A stretch of DNA of 26,155 nt from a virus: the IMG/VR virus record IMGVR_UViG_3300005613_000362, positions 1 through 26,155 of that record. One strand, 5' to 3'. Each line of letters opens with the position of its first letter. The first letter of the stretch is position 1. This document shows, piece after piece, positions 1 through 8,141 of the stretch. The position numbers and the translations under genes were made by a program. The notes beneath the pieces were generated by a model, which did no database searches, was not told where the DNA came from, and saw only the letters and a list, made by a program, of their open reading frames with translations.

Positions 1-226
1 TAGACATTTGGGTGGGGATCACAATGAGTTTGGTACAGGTGATTTTGAGTACGCATCAGGGTTACGTAACAGGGGTTCTGATACTGTTAATGTTAGACGT
101 TACTACACAAGTAATACTGGTGGGTCACAAGGCCACACGCATGGGATTAACTCAGATGGTAGCCACACGCACACAGTAGATACGCGCGGTAAGTATTACA
201 AACTAGCATTTATTATGAAGTTATAA
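1..226 (+). CDS. Tail fibre / collar-type protein, C-terminal fragment
   Basis: The reading frame is open at the window start (codons from base 2), so this is the last ~74 codons of a longer gene. The fragment is rich in Gly, Ser and Thr and carries paired His-x-His motifs (GHTHG and SHTHT), then ends in YYKLAFIMKL. His-x-His pairs spaced like this occur in trimeric phage fibre tips, where they bind metal ions along the fibre axis, and an ending with a hydrophobic LAFIMK-like strand is common in tail-collar fibres. The TTG at position 8 could start a 72-residue ORF, but I see no ribosome site and consider it internal. It abuts the beta-propeller tail gene at 229. Likely role: receptor-binding or fibre tip. 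Which fibre class is not decidable from the fragment. Confidence 0.72.
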   Translation, partial: RHLGGDHNEFGTGDFEYASGLRNRGSDTVNVRRYYTSNTGGSQGHTHGINSDGSHTHTVDTRGKYYKLAFIMKL

Positions 227-228
227 CT

Positions 229-1707
229 ATGAGCCTAATACCTTTAGATATTCCACCAGGAATGTACCAAAACGGTACAGAGTATGAGCAATCGAACAGA
301 TGGCGAGATGGTTCATTGGTTCGGTGGGTTGAAGGCACTATGAAGCCAGTTGGCGGATGGTTGACTTTTACTCAAGAGGCATTGTCAGCACCAGCCAGAG
401 GTTTGCACGTTTGGAAGGATAACTCAGCAAACATTAACATTGCTGCTGGTAACTATAATACATTGTATTACGTTTCATCTACAGGGCAGGTTAATGACAT
501 TACACCTACTGGTTTAGTAGAAGGTAGTTTAAACGCTGCTTTGAATAATGGTTTTGGTGGTTATACATTCGGATCATCTGCTTACGGTACACAGCGAGAG
601 GCAGCAAGTAGTTATCAACCAGCCACAACATGGTCATTAGATAACTGGGGTGAAAACCTGGTAGCTTGCTCAACTGCTGACGGTAAATTGTATGAGTGGG
701 CGTTGAACCCAGCTGTACCTGCAGCACAAATCGCTAACTCACCAGAAGAAAACCAAGCAATGCTTGTAACCGAAGAGCGTTTTATTTTTGCGCTTGGTGC
801 TGATGGCGATCCGCGTAAAGTTGCATGGTGTGATCGAGAAAACAATACGGACTGGACGGCTACAGATATAAATGAAGCTGGAGATATTTTGCTTCAAACA
901 TCTGGAGCTATTCAGAATGGAGTGCGTGTACGCGGTAGAGCGTTAATCATTACTGATGTAGATGCTCACATTGCAACGTATCAAGGTTCTCCATATGTAT
1001 ATGGGTTTGAGCGTATTGGTACTGCTTGCGGCACTAACGCGCCAAAAAGCATTATCTCAGTGGATAACATGGCATTTTGGATGGGTACAAACGGTTTTTA
1101 CGTGTTTGATGGCTCAGAGCCTAAAGAATTGAATTGTGACGTCAGAGGGCGTGTATTTAAGAATATCAACCGTGGCCAGATTACACAAGTTTATGGTGTG
1201 CATTTATCGCAGTTTTCGGAAGTATGGTGGTTTTATGCTTCAGAAGGCTCGATTGAGAATGATTCATACGTTAGCTTTAACTATAAAGACAGCACATGGT
1301 CATTTGGTGATTTAGGACGATCTGCAGCGGTTGGTTTTGGTACGCAGCGTTATCCTATCTTTGCTTGCAACAATGGCAACTTGCACTATCATGAATACGG
1401 TAATAACCATAATGGTTATGATTGCTTTATTGAGTCAGCACCTATTAGTTTAGGCAATGGTGATCAAGTCATGAAGGTAACTAAAGTTATTCCTGATGAA
1501 ATTAACCAGGGTGACGTAGAGCTAACATTTAAGACTAGGTTTTATCCAAATGGAGAAGAAACAAGTCACGGTGCTTACTCTATGACAAATCCGACAAGCG
1601 TTAGATTTACAGGCAGACAATTTAGAATGCGAATTGATGCAACGCCTAATAAAAAATGGGGTGTTGGCACTATGCGTGTAGAAGCTATGGCTGGTGGTGG
1701 TCGATGA
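229..1707 (+). CDS. Beta-propeller-like tail nozzle/stabilisation protein
   Basis: 492 residues, starting two bases after the fibre stop and probably translationally coupled to it. The N-terminus (PLDIPPGMYQNGTEYE, then a RWRDGSLVRW...PVGGW stretch) is typical of a phage structural family found near P22-like portals. The body has repeated short blocks around aromatic and Gly residues, for example LDNWGENLVACS, WMGTNGFYVFDG and SFNYKDSTWSFGD, the pattern expected of blades in a beta-propeller. Known relatives in fold include the P22 gp10 stabilisation protein and the T7 gp12 nozzle, which close the short tail below the portal. I infer the same position here. No enzymatic motif is visible. The stop overlaps the next start (ATGA). 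Family assignment is from memory of such proteins, not from a search. Confidence 0.65.
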   Translation: MSLIPLDIPPGMYQNGTEYEQSNRWRDGSLVRWVEGTMKPVGGWLTFTQEALSAPARGLHVWKDNSANINIAAGNYNTLYYVSSTGQVNDITPTGLVEGSLNAALNNGFGGYTFGSSAYGTQREAASSYQPATTWSLDNWGENLVACSTADGKLYEWALNPAVPAAQIANSPEENQAMLVTEERFIFALGADGDPRKVAWCDRENNTDWTATDINEAGDILLQTSGAIQNGVRVRGRALIITDVDAHIATYQGSPYVYGFERIGTACGTNAPKSIISVDNMAFWMGTNGFYVFDGSEPKELNCDVRGRVFKNINRGQITQVYGVHLSQFSEVWWFYASEGSIENDSYVSFNYKDSTWSFGDLGRSAAVGFGTQRYPIFACNNGNLHYHEYGNNHNGYDCFIESAPISLGNGDQVMKVTKVIPDEINQGDVELTFKTRFYPNGEETSHGAYSMTNPTSVRFTGRQFRMRIDATPNKKWGVGTMRVEAMAGGGR

Positions 1708-2345
1708 GATTTCCACCGCCTCCAAGCGGTTCATCCTGGAAAGAATGGGGTGAACGCCTTAATGACTTTTTAAAGCGCACAACATCTAGGTTAGAGTTCA
1801 AGTCGCTTGGCGAGTCTATTAAAGATGATGCTATGCTCATGTGGGATAATGTAAACGGTTATCCAGTGGTTTCAAAGAATGGTGTCTGGCGGCAGGTTTT
1901 ACTTGGTGATGGTCAAGGGTTTTTATACAACACAAGTGATATAACCGCTGCAAGCATTGATACAGCATATCCAATACAGTTTAGTGGCGCATATGAAGGG
2001 CTTACTATAAACGGATCTGATATTACGTTTGATGAGGGTGGTACTTATTACCTATCATTTACCGCGCAAGTGTATTCAACATCCAGTTCATCTGTTACGT
2101 TTTACTTCTTTCCTAGATTAAATGGGCAAGATGTACCACTAGGAGCAACAAGAGCCACAACACATGATAATGGCAGAACAAGCCCAGTAAGTAAATCCGC
2201 TTTGTTTACAGTAGAGGCAGGTGATACAATAAACGCAATGTGGGCGGTAAGTAGTACAAGTGGAAGTTTAAAAGCTTTTACAGCAACAGCATTTGCACCA
2301 TCTACACCGTCAGTCACAATGTCTATACAAAGGGTCAAAGGTTAA
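1704..2345 (+). CDS. Virion protein with C1q/TNF-like jelly-roll domain
   Basis: 213 residues from the ATG at 1704, which overlaps the upstream stop as ATGA; a longer frame from 1656 would lie inside the previous gene and is not chosen. Residues 1-85 contain a Pro-rich start, a charged helix and a segment reading WDNVNGYPVVSKNGVWRQV, resembling the anchoring or linker part of small fibres. From about residue 95 there is an all-beta module: paired strands with ITFDEGGTYYLSFTAQV, FYFFPRLNGQDV and FTVEAGDTINAMWAV. The order 'G-x-Y-x-hydrophobic strand, then NG, then V-x-x-GD-x-I' is the usual pattern of C1q/TNF-like trimeric jelly rolls. Such domains are common tips of head or tail fibres. I infer a host-contact or decoration role; the location on the particle is unknown. 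Confidence 0.6.
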   Translation: MRFPPPPSGSSWKEWGERLNDFLKRTTSRLEFKSLGESIKDDAMLMWDNVNGYPVVSKNGVWRQVLLGDGQGFLYNTSDITAASIDTAYPIQFSGAYEGLTINGSDITFDEGGTYYLSFTAQVYSTSSSSVTFYFFPRLNGQDVPLGATRATTHDNGRTSPVSKSALFTVEAGDTINAMWAVSSTSGSLKAFTATAFAPSTPSVTMSIQRVKG

Positions 2346-2725
2346 TGCAAGATAGAAATAAAGCCTTATACAGCGAGCTAGACAGATGCAAGAAATGGAT
2401 TGAAGATGCGCTTGCGTATGGTGGTGGAACGCATGACTTTGAGGATGTTGTTGAAGGTGTGTTATCAGGGCATATGCAGCTATGGAGCGCAGAAACAGCT
2501 TGCGCTATAACAGAGATTATTGTTTTTCCTAAAAAGAAAGTATTGCACGTATTTTTAGCTGGTGGCTCAATGGAAGAAATTGTTAATATGAATGAGTCAG
2601 CAAGAGTATGGGGTAAAGCCCAGGGTTGTGAGAATATGACAATCGCAGGAAGAAAGGGCTGGGAAAAAGTTTTAAAAGGTCATGGCTATAAGCCAGTATT
2701 TACAACATTAAGTTTGGAGATTTAA
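2345..2725 (+). CDS. Conserved phage protein, possible GNAT-like fold
   Basis: 126 residues, start overlapping the upstream stop as TAATG. The sequence contains WIEDALAYGGGTHDFEDV, a GHMQLW segment, ITEIIVFPKKKVLHVFLAGG and a final AGRKGWEKVLKGHGYK. I recognise this combination as a small protein often found beside ejection-protein genes in podovirus-like phages and prophages. The closing part (a Gly/Arg segment, then W-E-x-x-L-x-x-x-G-Y) is reminiscent of the end of GNAT acyltransferases, but the acetyl-CoA loop (R/Q-x-x-G-x-G/A) is not clear, so enzymatic activity should not be assumed. Its place between fibre/tail and internal proteins suggests a role in assembly or as a minor virion component. 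Confidence 0.55.
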   Translation: MQDRNKALYSELDRCKKWIEDALAYGGGTHDFEDVVEGVLSGHMQLWSAETACAITEIIVFPKKKVLHVFLAGGSMEEIVNMNESARVWGKAQGCENMTIAGRKGWEKVLKGHGYKPVFTTLSLEI

Positions 2726-2726
2726 T

Positions 2727-3107
2727 ATGTCAGGTGGCGGTGGAAAAGGCGGAAGTCAGACACAATCAACAGAGATTCCAGAATGGTTACGTGATCCAAC
2801 AATTCGTAACCTGGAACGAGCTGAAACAGTACAGAAGATGGAGTATCAGCCGTGGACTGGAATTGATGTAGCAGCATACAATCCTACACAGGAAGCTGCA
2901 ATGCAAATGAATTTAAATACAGCAAACGCTTTCGGCATGATGCCAGAAGGCTACGGTGAGTTATCGCCAACTGAAGGAATGCCAGAAACAGTTACACAAG
3001 GTGGTTTTACTGGTTATTCATCTATTCCAATGTACGATTTAGCCGTTCAGGAAGCTGCAAAACGCGATCCTAGAACTGCGCAAATTCGTGAAGATCTATA
3101 TAAATAA
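2727..3107 (+). CDS. Small internal/ejection-type virion protein
   Basis: 126 residues, one base after the previous stop. The N-terminus is a run of Gly, Lys and Ser followed by IPEWLRDPTIRNLERAE, and the middle holds WTGIDVAAYNPTQEAAMQMN. The C-terminus reads PMYDLAVQEAAKRDPRTAQIRE. I recognise this arrangement from small proteins encoded just before large Ala/Gln-rich internal proteins in many short-tailed phages. No transmembrane segment or catalytic motif is visible. The following gene starts 10 bp later in another frame behind its own strong ribosome site (AAGGAG), so the two are separate genes rather than one broken one. Likely role: minor component of the DNA-ejection apparatus, inferred mainly from neighbours. 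Confidence 0.55.
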   Translation: MSGGGGKGGSQTQSTEIPEWLRDPTIRNLERAETVQKMEYQPWTGIDVAAYNPTQEAAMQMNLNTANAFGMMPEGYGELSPTEGMPETVTQGGFTGYSSIPMYDLAVQEAAKRDPRTAQIREDLYK

Positions 3108-3117
3108 GGAGTAAGCT

Positions 3118-4107
3118 ATGGCTGGTGCAGGAGCATATGGTGGCGCAATAAACGCTGATCCAATGACACAAGCGGCAAGCGCACAGAAAGGAGCTTTAGC
3201 TGGAACTGCATCAGGAATGATGTATCAGCCACAACAAGTTCAGGCTGGGCAATTAGCTACAACAGATATTTCACAATATCAAAACCCATATACGCAACAA
3301 GTTATTGATACGTCAATGCAAGACTTGGAGCGTCAGCGTTTAATGCAGCAAAACCAAATTGGCGCTCAAGCTACTCAGGCAGGTGCATTTGGTGGAAGCC
3401 GTGAAGGTGTTGCGCAAGCATTATCTAACGAAGCGTTTGCACGTCAAGGCGCACAGATGGCTTCAGGGTTAAGACAAGCTGGATTTCAGAATGCACAGCA
3501 GATGGCTCAAGCAGATATTGCAAGCCGTTTTAATGCAGCTACAGCAAACCAAGCAGCAGGATTATCAGGTGCGCAACAGCGTTTAGGTGCTGCAAACCAA
3601 TTAGGTGCTTTAGGTGCGCAATCTTATGGCTATGGTTCAGATATTCAATCTAACCTAGCACAGCAAGGACAGCAACAGCAAGCATTACAACAAGCTCTTA
3701 TTGATGCTGCAAAAGGTCAGTACGGTGCTTATACGCAATATCCTGCCGCGCAGCTAAGTCTGATGTCACAAGCATTAGGTTCGTCACCTTATGGTCAAAC
3801 AACAACATCTACTAAAGAGCCTGGATTGTTTGATTATCTAACCACTGGAGCAACAGTTGCTGCAGCTTTTTCTGATATTAGATTAAAGAAAGGCTTGAAA
3901 ACAATTGGTAAGCTAGATAACGGAATTAAGATTTATTCATGGAAGTGGAATGATGTGGCTGATGATATGGGTTACAGCGATGATTCATACACCAAAGGCG
4001 TTATTGCACAAGAGGTTCAAGAGATTGTACCAGATGCAGTTATGCAAGATGACAGCGGATTCCTAATGGTGAATTACGCACATCCAGAATTAAAAGGAGC
4101 ATTGTAA
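3118..4107 (+). CDS. Ala/Gln-rich internal virion protein with S74-like C-terminus
   Basis: 329 residues behind AAGGAG at 3107-3112. Residues 1-235 are dominated by Ala, Gln and Gly with helical heptad-like stretches (for example QNPYTQQVIDTSMQDLERQR and GAFGGSREGVAQA), typical of proteins packed in the head and ejected with DNA. A short hydrophobic patch (LTTGATVAAAF) precedes residue 252, where a peptidase S74 / intramolecular chaperone-like domain starts: S252-D-I-R-L-K257, then YSWKWN, then GVIAQEVQEIVPDAV. In endosialidase-type S74 domains the Ser and Lys of S-D-x-R-L-K are the self-cleavage dyad, and both are present here. The domain is only ~78 residues and stops at VNYAHPELKGAL, without the long C-terminal coiled coil of classical members. 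Whether it cleaves or only helps trimerise is open. Confidence 0.7.
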   Translation: MAGAGAYGGAINADPMTQAASAQKGALAGTASGMMYQPQQVQAGQLATTDISQYQNPYTQQVIDTSMQDLERQRLMQQNQIGAQATQAGAFGGSREGVAQALSNEAFARQGAQMASGLRQAGFQNAQQMAQADIASRFNAATANQAAGLSGAQQRLGAANQLGALGAQSYGYGSDIQSNLAQQGQQQQALQQALIDAAKGQYGAYTQYPAAQLSLMSQALGSSPYGQTTTSTKEPGLFDYLTTGATVAAAFSDIRLKKGLKTIGKLDNGIKIYSWKWNDVADDMGYSDDSYTKGVIAQEVQEIVPDAVMQDDSGFLMVNYAHPELKGAL

Positions 4108-4652
4108 TGAGTTTTAATACAATCATGAGTTATATGCCAGGCCAGCAACCAGGATCATCTTTTGGTGTTGATATTGCTGATTCTAACGCACTAGGCGGAA
4201 CTGGTGCGCCCGTTCCTAATCCGCCACAAGGTGTGCAGATGGGGCAAGTTGCAACTAATAACAATATGCCAGCAGGTCAGTTAGATTTTGGCGTAGCACC
4301 ACAAGGATCATCGCAAGACTTTGGGCAAGTAAAACTAGATGGGCAGTCAGCACAAAGTGGTATTTTAAATGAAGATTACGACATCATGAGTGGTGGTGGC
4401 AGTGACTTTGACTATAAATCTATGGTAAGCGGAATCGCTAAAAGCATGTCAGGTGGAGCAGGTCAATCACAACAAGCACAGCTAAAACCACAGTTAGGCA
4501 CGCCTAGAGGCTCACAAGCTGCTCCAGTGATGCTACCAACAGGAATTAATGCCAGCTCAGCTATGAACGCTATTCAAGGCGGTGGCATGGGTAGCGTAAT
4601 TGGTGGACAGCCAACACGTGATCAGTTGCTTGCAAAAATGATGGGGAACTAA
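4107..4652 (+). CDS. Gly/Gln-rich low-complexity virion protein
   Basis: 181 residues, start overlapping the upstream stop as TAATG. Composition is dominated by Gly, Gln, Ser, Ala and Pro, with no recognisable domain, no membrane segment and few charged residues. Motif-like stretches are MSYMPGQQPGSSFGVD at the start and a short helical end RDQLLAKMMGN. The order and composition suggest a small component of the set of internal proteins encoded from 2727 to 8137, perhaps a flexible linker or a protein unfolded during ejection. This is an inference from neighbours; nothing in the sequence shows a biochemical activity. Confidence 0.5.
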   Translation: MSFNTIMSYMPGQQPGSSFGVDIADSNALGGTGAPVPNPPQGVQMGQVATNNNMPAGQLDFGVAPQGSSQDFGQVKLDGQSAQSGILNEDYDIMSGGGSDFDYKSMVSGIAKSMSGGAGQSQQAQLKPQLGTPRGSQAAPVMLPTGINASSAMNAIQGGGMGSVIGGQPTRDQLLAKMMGN

Positions 4653-4653
4653 G

Positions 4654-6255
4654 ATGGCTGAAAAATCCTTAATTGGCATGATCAGAGATGGCTTGCTTGG
4701 TGAGCAAAGTGTGCAAACTGGTGGTGGCGTAGAAGTAATGCCAGCACAACAGCCACAAGTGCAATATCCAGAGCCAGATGCTTACGCAAAGCAAGCAATG
4801 GCACAAGAAGCCAATCAGCTTGGAATGCAAGACAATCTTAATAAGCCTACACTTGACTATGAACTAGGCGATTTTGCGCTTGACGAAAATAAAGTGAAAG
4901 AGTTTGGCGTTAGTACACAAGAACTTAATGAAGGTTTGCAAGCATTTAAAGGTGTAGAGCATGGCGCTAAAGTTTATGCTGATATTGAAAAAGATAAAGC
5001 TGAAGGTAAAGATACAACACAAAAAGAGTCATTCTTTGATCAGTTAGCCGATGGCGCTAAGAAAATGTTTGGCAATGAAGAAAAGATGCTAGGTTTAGCT
5101 TTAGCCTTTAACACTATGCGTATGACTCCAGATCAAGGTCTTGCATCGCATTTAAGTAATCGTCTTAAAACTATTCGCGAGAATAAATCGGTTGGACGGT
5201 CAGCAGATAGCGTTATGAAAGCTTTAGCTGCAGATGGTAGCCCGATTGCTAAAAAGTATGCTCAAATGGTAATGAATAACCCTAAAATGGTTAAAGAGAT
5301 CTATTCAGCATACATTAAGGAATCTGGTAAAACTACAGATAAATTTGAAACTGGAAGCGGATCTTACTTATCAAGCAAGTTTAATATTACAGGTTTAAGC
5401 CCAGATGCGGTTTACAAGTACAATCAAGCTACAGGTGATGTAACTCAAGTGAATGCAGCTGAAAAGCCGCAAGAAAAATACGTTACTGGTACTGGTTCAT
5501 TTATGAAGCAGAATTACGGTATAACAGGCTTGGATGATGATAAAACGTATTCAATAAATACAGCAACAAACCAGTTAAGTCAAATAGCCGCTCCAGACAA
5601 AGACCCAATTGCTGCATTAAATGCAAGAGCAAGTGCCGCTGGTCTTATTCCAGGAACTCAAGAGTATCAGCAATTTATGATTAACGCTGGTGCTGGAAAA
5701 AAAGGAATGCAGGTTAAAGTTAATGCTGACGGATCAGTAAGTTTTACGCAAGGCGGAACTGATTCAATAGATATGACTGAAGGACAGGCAAATACAAGTA
5801 TTTTTGCTAACAGAATGCAAGGTGCAAATAACATTATTGCAAACGTTGAGCAGTCTGGAACAAGCGTTAAACAGTTTTTAGCAAGCGGAATACCATTGTT
5901 TGATAACTTTTTAACTTCTGAAAAGTTTAAGATGTATGAGCAGGCAAAGAGTGAGTTTATAAATTCACTTTTAAGAAAAGAATCTGGGGCAGCTATTGGC
6001 CGCGATGAGTTTGATCGTTACAATAAGCAGTTTTTTCCAGAGCCAGGTGATACGCAGGCTATTATTGATCAAAAACGTAAAAACAGAAATGTAGTTACCG
6101 AAGCAATGTTTGGAACAATACCAGAAGCCGCACGTACACAAGCAAGTGGTAATGGAAGTAACGGCTTACCAAATCCAGAACAAGCCATGCAAATGCTAAA
6201 AGAACGGTATGGATATTCTGAACAAGATATAAAGAAACTACAGCAAGGGAAGTAG
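4654..6255 (+). CDS. Large internal/ejection-type virion protein with tandem repeat
   Basis: 533 residues, ATG one base after the previous stop. The N-terminal third is helical and charged (residues ~55-220). Residues ~231-272 and ~276-316 form two copies of a module: an aromatic-x-TGxGS start, a [FY]-x-ITGL core, then 'T-x-x-x-x-Q' strands. The copies differ at many positions, so the duplication is old. After residue ~330 the protein is helical again, with EQAKSEFINSLLRKESGAAIGRDEFDRY, a segment I have seen in large podovirus internal proteins, and a final EQAMQMLKERYGYSEQDIKKL. Likely role: one of the proteins stored in the head and injected to carry DNA through the envelope, like P22 gp16/gp20 or T7 gp15/16. 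No lytic transglycosylase motif is visible. Confidence 0.55.
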   Translation: MAEKSLIGMIRDGLLGEQSVQTGGGVEVMPAQQPQVQYPEPDAYAKQAMAQEANQLGMQDNLNKPTLDYELGDFALDENKVKEFGVSTQELNEGLQAFKGVEHGAKVYADIEKDKAEGKDTTQKESFFDQLADGAKKMFGNEEKMLGLALAFNTMRMTPDQGLASHLSNRLKTIRENKSVGRSADSVMKALAADGSPIAKKYAQMVMNNPKMVKEIYSAYIKESGKTTDKFETGSGSYLSSKFNITGLSPDAVYKYNQATGDVTQVNAAEKPQEKYVTGTGSFMKQNYGITGLDDDKTYSINTATNQLSQIAAPDKDPIAALNARASAAGLIPGTQEYQQFMINAGAGKKGMQVKVNADGSVSFTQGGTDSIDMTEGQANTSIFANRMQGANNIIANVEQSGTSVKQFLASGIPLFDNFLTSEKFKMYEQAKSEFINSLLRKESGAAIGRDEFDRYNKQFFPEPGDTQAIIDQKRKNRNVVTEAMFGTIPEAARTQASGNGSNGLPNPEQAMQMLKERYGYSEQDIKKLQQGK

Positions 6256-6259
6256 CGAC

Positions 6260-8137
6260 ATGGCTCAAAACGCATTAACAAAAGAGCAGCTGGAAGCGAT
6301 TGTTAGGAATTCTGGTGCTACAACAGCTCAGCCAGCTGAACAACAGCTAATTGATATTGTTCGTGGACAAGATAGTCAAGGTTTTGATACCGAAGCTGGT
6401 GTGCAGATTCCTAATGATGTAATGCCACCAATGGAAAGCGATTATACATTTGGCGAAAAAATGACAGGCGTTGGAGAAGCAATGCTTGGCACTGGTGCAG
6501 GTGCTGTTATTGGTTCGGTTGCTTACTTGAAAGGCTCGCTAGAAGCCATTGCAAACCAACTTGCAAACGGAACTATTGGAGAGCAACAAGCTGCAATGGA
6601 GTCACAGAAGCACGTACAAGATGCTATAGAGAAAGGTACTGAAGCGTTTATGCCAGAAACTCCTGCTGGACAGGAATATATGCGTAACATTGCAGAAGTG
6701 GTTGCACCATTTCAAGCTTTGGTTGGTTTGCCAGTCAATCAGATTACAGCACCTATGCAAGCTGCATCAATGTCAGCACAAATAACGCCATCAACATTTC
6801 TTAATCCATTAAAACCGCTAACAACACCGTTAAGTGCTGGAGCATCTGCAATTAAAGAAGATGTTATTGGTGGAGCAAAAGAAGTTGCTAGAGCTCAATT
6901 TGGTGTTGGTAGGGAAGCGGGAGTAACAGGTGAGATTGCTCCAGCTCCTATTAGCCAAACAGCTAAAACTATAATGGATAACCCATACAGTGCAGAAAGA
7001 TCATCTTACGAGCTAGTCGATGGAAGCGTTGTTAAAGATCCGTTAGCAGTAAATGTTGAGAGTTTGGGCTTTAGACCAAGAAGTATCGCAGCTATTAAAG
7101 CCGCATCACCAGAAGATAATATGCGCATGCTTAGAATGCTAGAAACTCATAAAGAGGTTAGCAATAACGCATCAAAAGCGCAGTATATGCACTACCTTGA
7201 TGAGGTCGGTGAAAAGCTAAAAAACCGTGTAAGCTTTGTAAATGCAACTAGAAAAAAAGCTGGTGAAGAAATTGAAAGAGTTGCTGAACAAGAGTTGAAG
7301 CAAACGCCACCAGCGCATGGTAGTGCTGTAAACCAATTTCTTAATGATTTGCGTGAAAAAGGTGTTGAGATTGAGTTTAAAGAAAATGGCGATATTGACT
7401 TGATCACAGATAACGCGTGGATACTTGAGCAAAATACTGCAAAAAACCTTATAAAGAGGGTTGTTAGTACATTGACAAGAAACCAACCTAAATCTGCTTA
7501 TGATGTACATAAGGCAAAGCAGTTTATTCAAAAGCAAGTTCCGTGGGGTAGTAAGCAATCAAACTTAGAAGAGGATGTGGTTCAAATACTCAAGAGATTG
7601 CAAAGAGGTTTAAACGAGTCTTTACAATTTCAGTCTGATAATTACAGAAAAGCAAACCAGACATATTCAGAAGCATTGCAAGTTTTAGAGCCTTTAGCTA
7701 AGATTGCTGGAAAGCAATTTGATATAGATGCTCCAAACGCGGGGTCGATACTTGGTCAGGAGTCAAGAAAGCTGTCATCAAACTACAAAGCTAGAAACAC
7801 TTTGAACGAGCTAATAAATCTTACAGATCAGTTTGGTAGCTCGTATGGCGGTAAGTTTGGTGATAACATACATGACTTAGCAGCATTTGGTGATGAGTTA
7901 AGTGTTTATTTTCCAGATGTAAAAAGCAGAACATTTAAGGCTGAAAGTGGTACGCCTAGCTTAATGGACATGGCAGATGTTGCAACTGATGGGGTAACAG
8001 TACCAGCGGCTAAAAAAGCATTTGGTGCGATAATTGGTAAATCTAGTAAGAAAGATACACAAGAAAAAGCTTATAATGCAATGCAAGAGTTTTTACAGCG
8101 TGAGATTTCCAGAAAGCGCAAGCAGAAAAAGGATTGA
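6260..8137 (+). CDS. Large internal/ejection-type virion protein
   Basis: 625 residues behind a GGGAAG ribosome site. It is mostly helical and rich in Ala, Lys, Glu and Gln. Residues ~70-100 contain a Gly/Ala-rich hydrophobic segment (GVGEAMLGTGAGAVIGSVAYL) that could insert into or cross a membrane, a feature fitting a DNA-ejection protein. The middle (~280-520) is a long helical region with conserved-looking SLGFRPRSIAAIKAASPEDNMRM. The C-terminus is strongly basic (QREISRKRKQKKD), which could hold DNA in the capsid. It lies directly upstream of the portal gene and in series with the other internal proteins, so I read it as the third large ejection component. No peptidoglycan hydrolase motif is seen. 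Confidence 0.5.
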   Translation: MAQNALTKEQLEAIVRNSGATTAQPAEQQLIDIVRGQDSQGFDTEAGVQIPNDVMPPMESDYTFGEKMTGVGEAMLGTGAGAVIGSVAYLKGSLEAIANQLANGTIGEQQAAMESQKHVQDAIEKGTEAFMPETPAGQEYMRNIAEVVAPFQALVGLPVNQITAPMQAASMSAQITPSTFLNPLKPLTTPLSAGASAIKEDVIGGAKEVARAQFGVGREAGVTGEIAPAPISQTAKTIMDNPYSAERSSYELVDGSVVKDPLAVNVESLGFRPRSIAAIKAASPEDNMRMLRMLETHKEVSNNASKAQYMHYLDEVGEKLKNRVSFVNATRKKAGEEIERVAEQELKQTPPAHGSAVNQFLNDLREKGVEIEFKENGDIDLITDNAWILEQNTAKNLIKRVVSTLTRNQPKSAYDVHKAKQFIQKQVPWGSKQSNLEEDVVQILKRLQRGLNESLQFQSDNYRKANQTYSEALQVLEPLAKIAGKQFDIDAPNAGSILGQESRKLSSNYKARNTLNELINLTDQFGSSYGGKFGDNIHDLAAFGDELSVYFPDVKSRTFKAESGTPSLMDMADVATDGVTVPAAKKAFGAIIGKSSKKDTQEKAYNAMQEFLQREISRKRKQKKD

Positions 8138-8141
8138 TTAA

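Noticed and set aside
2727-4107. Possible single ejection gene split by a frameshift near 3107
   Set aside because: The first product ends normally and the second has a strong AAGGAG site and ATG, so two separate genes fit better.
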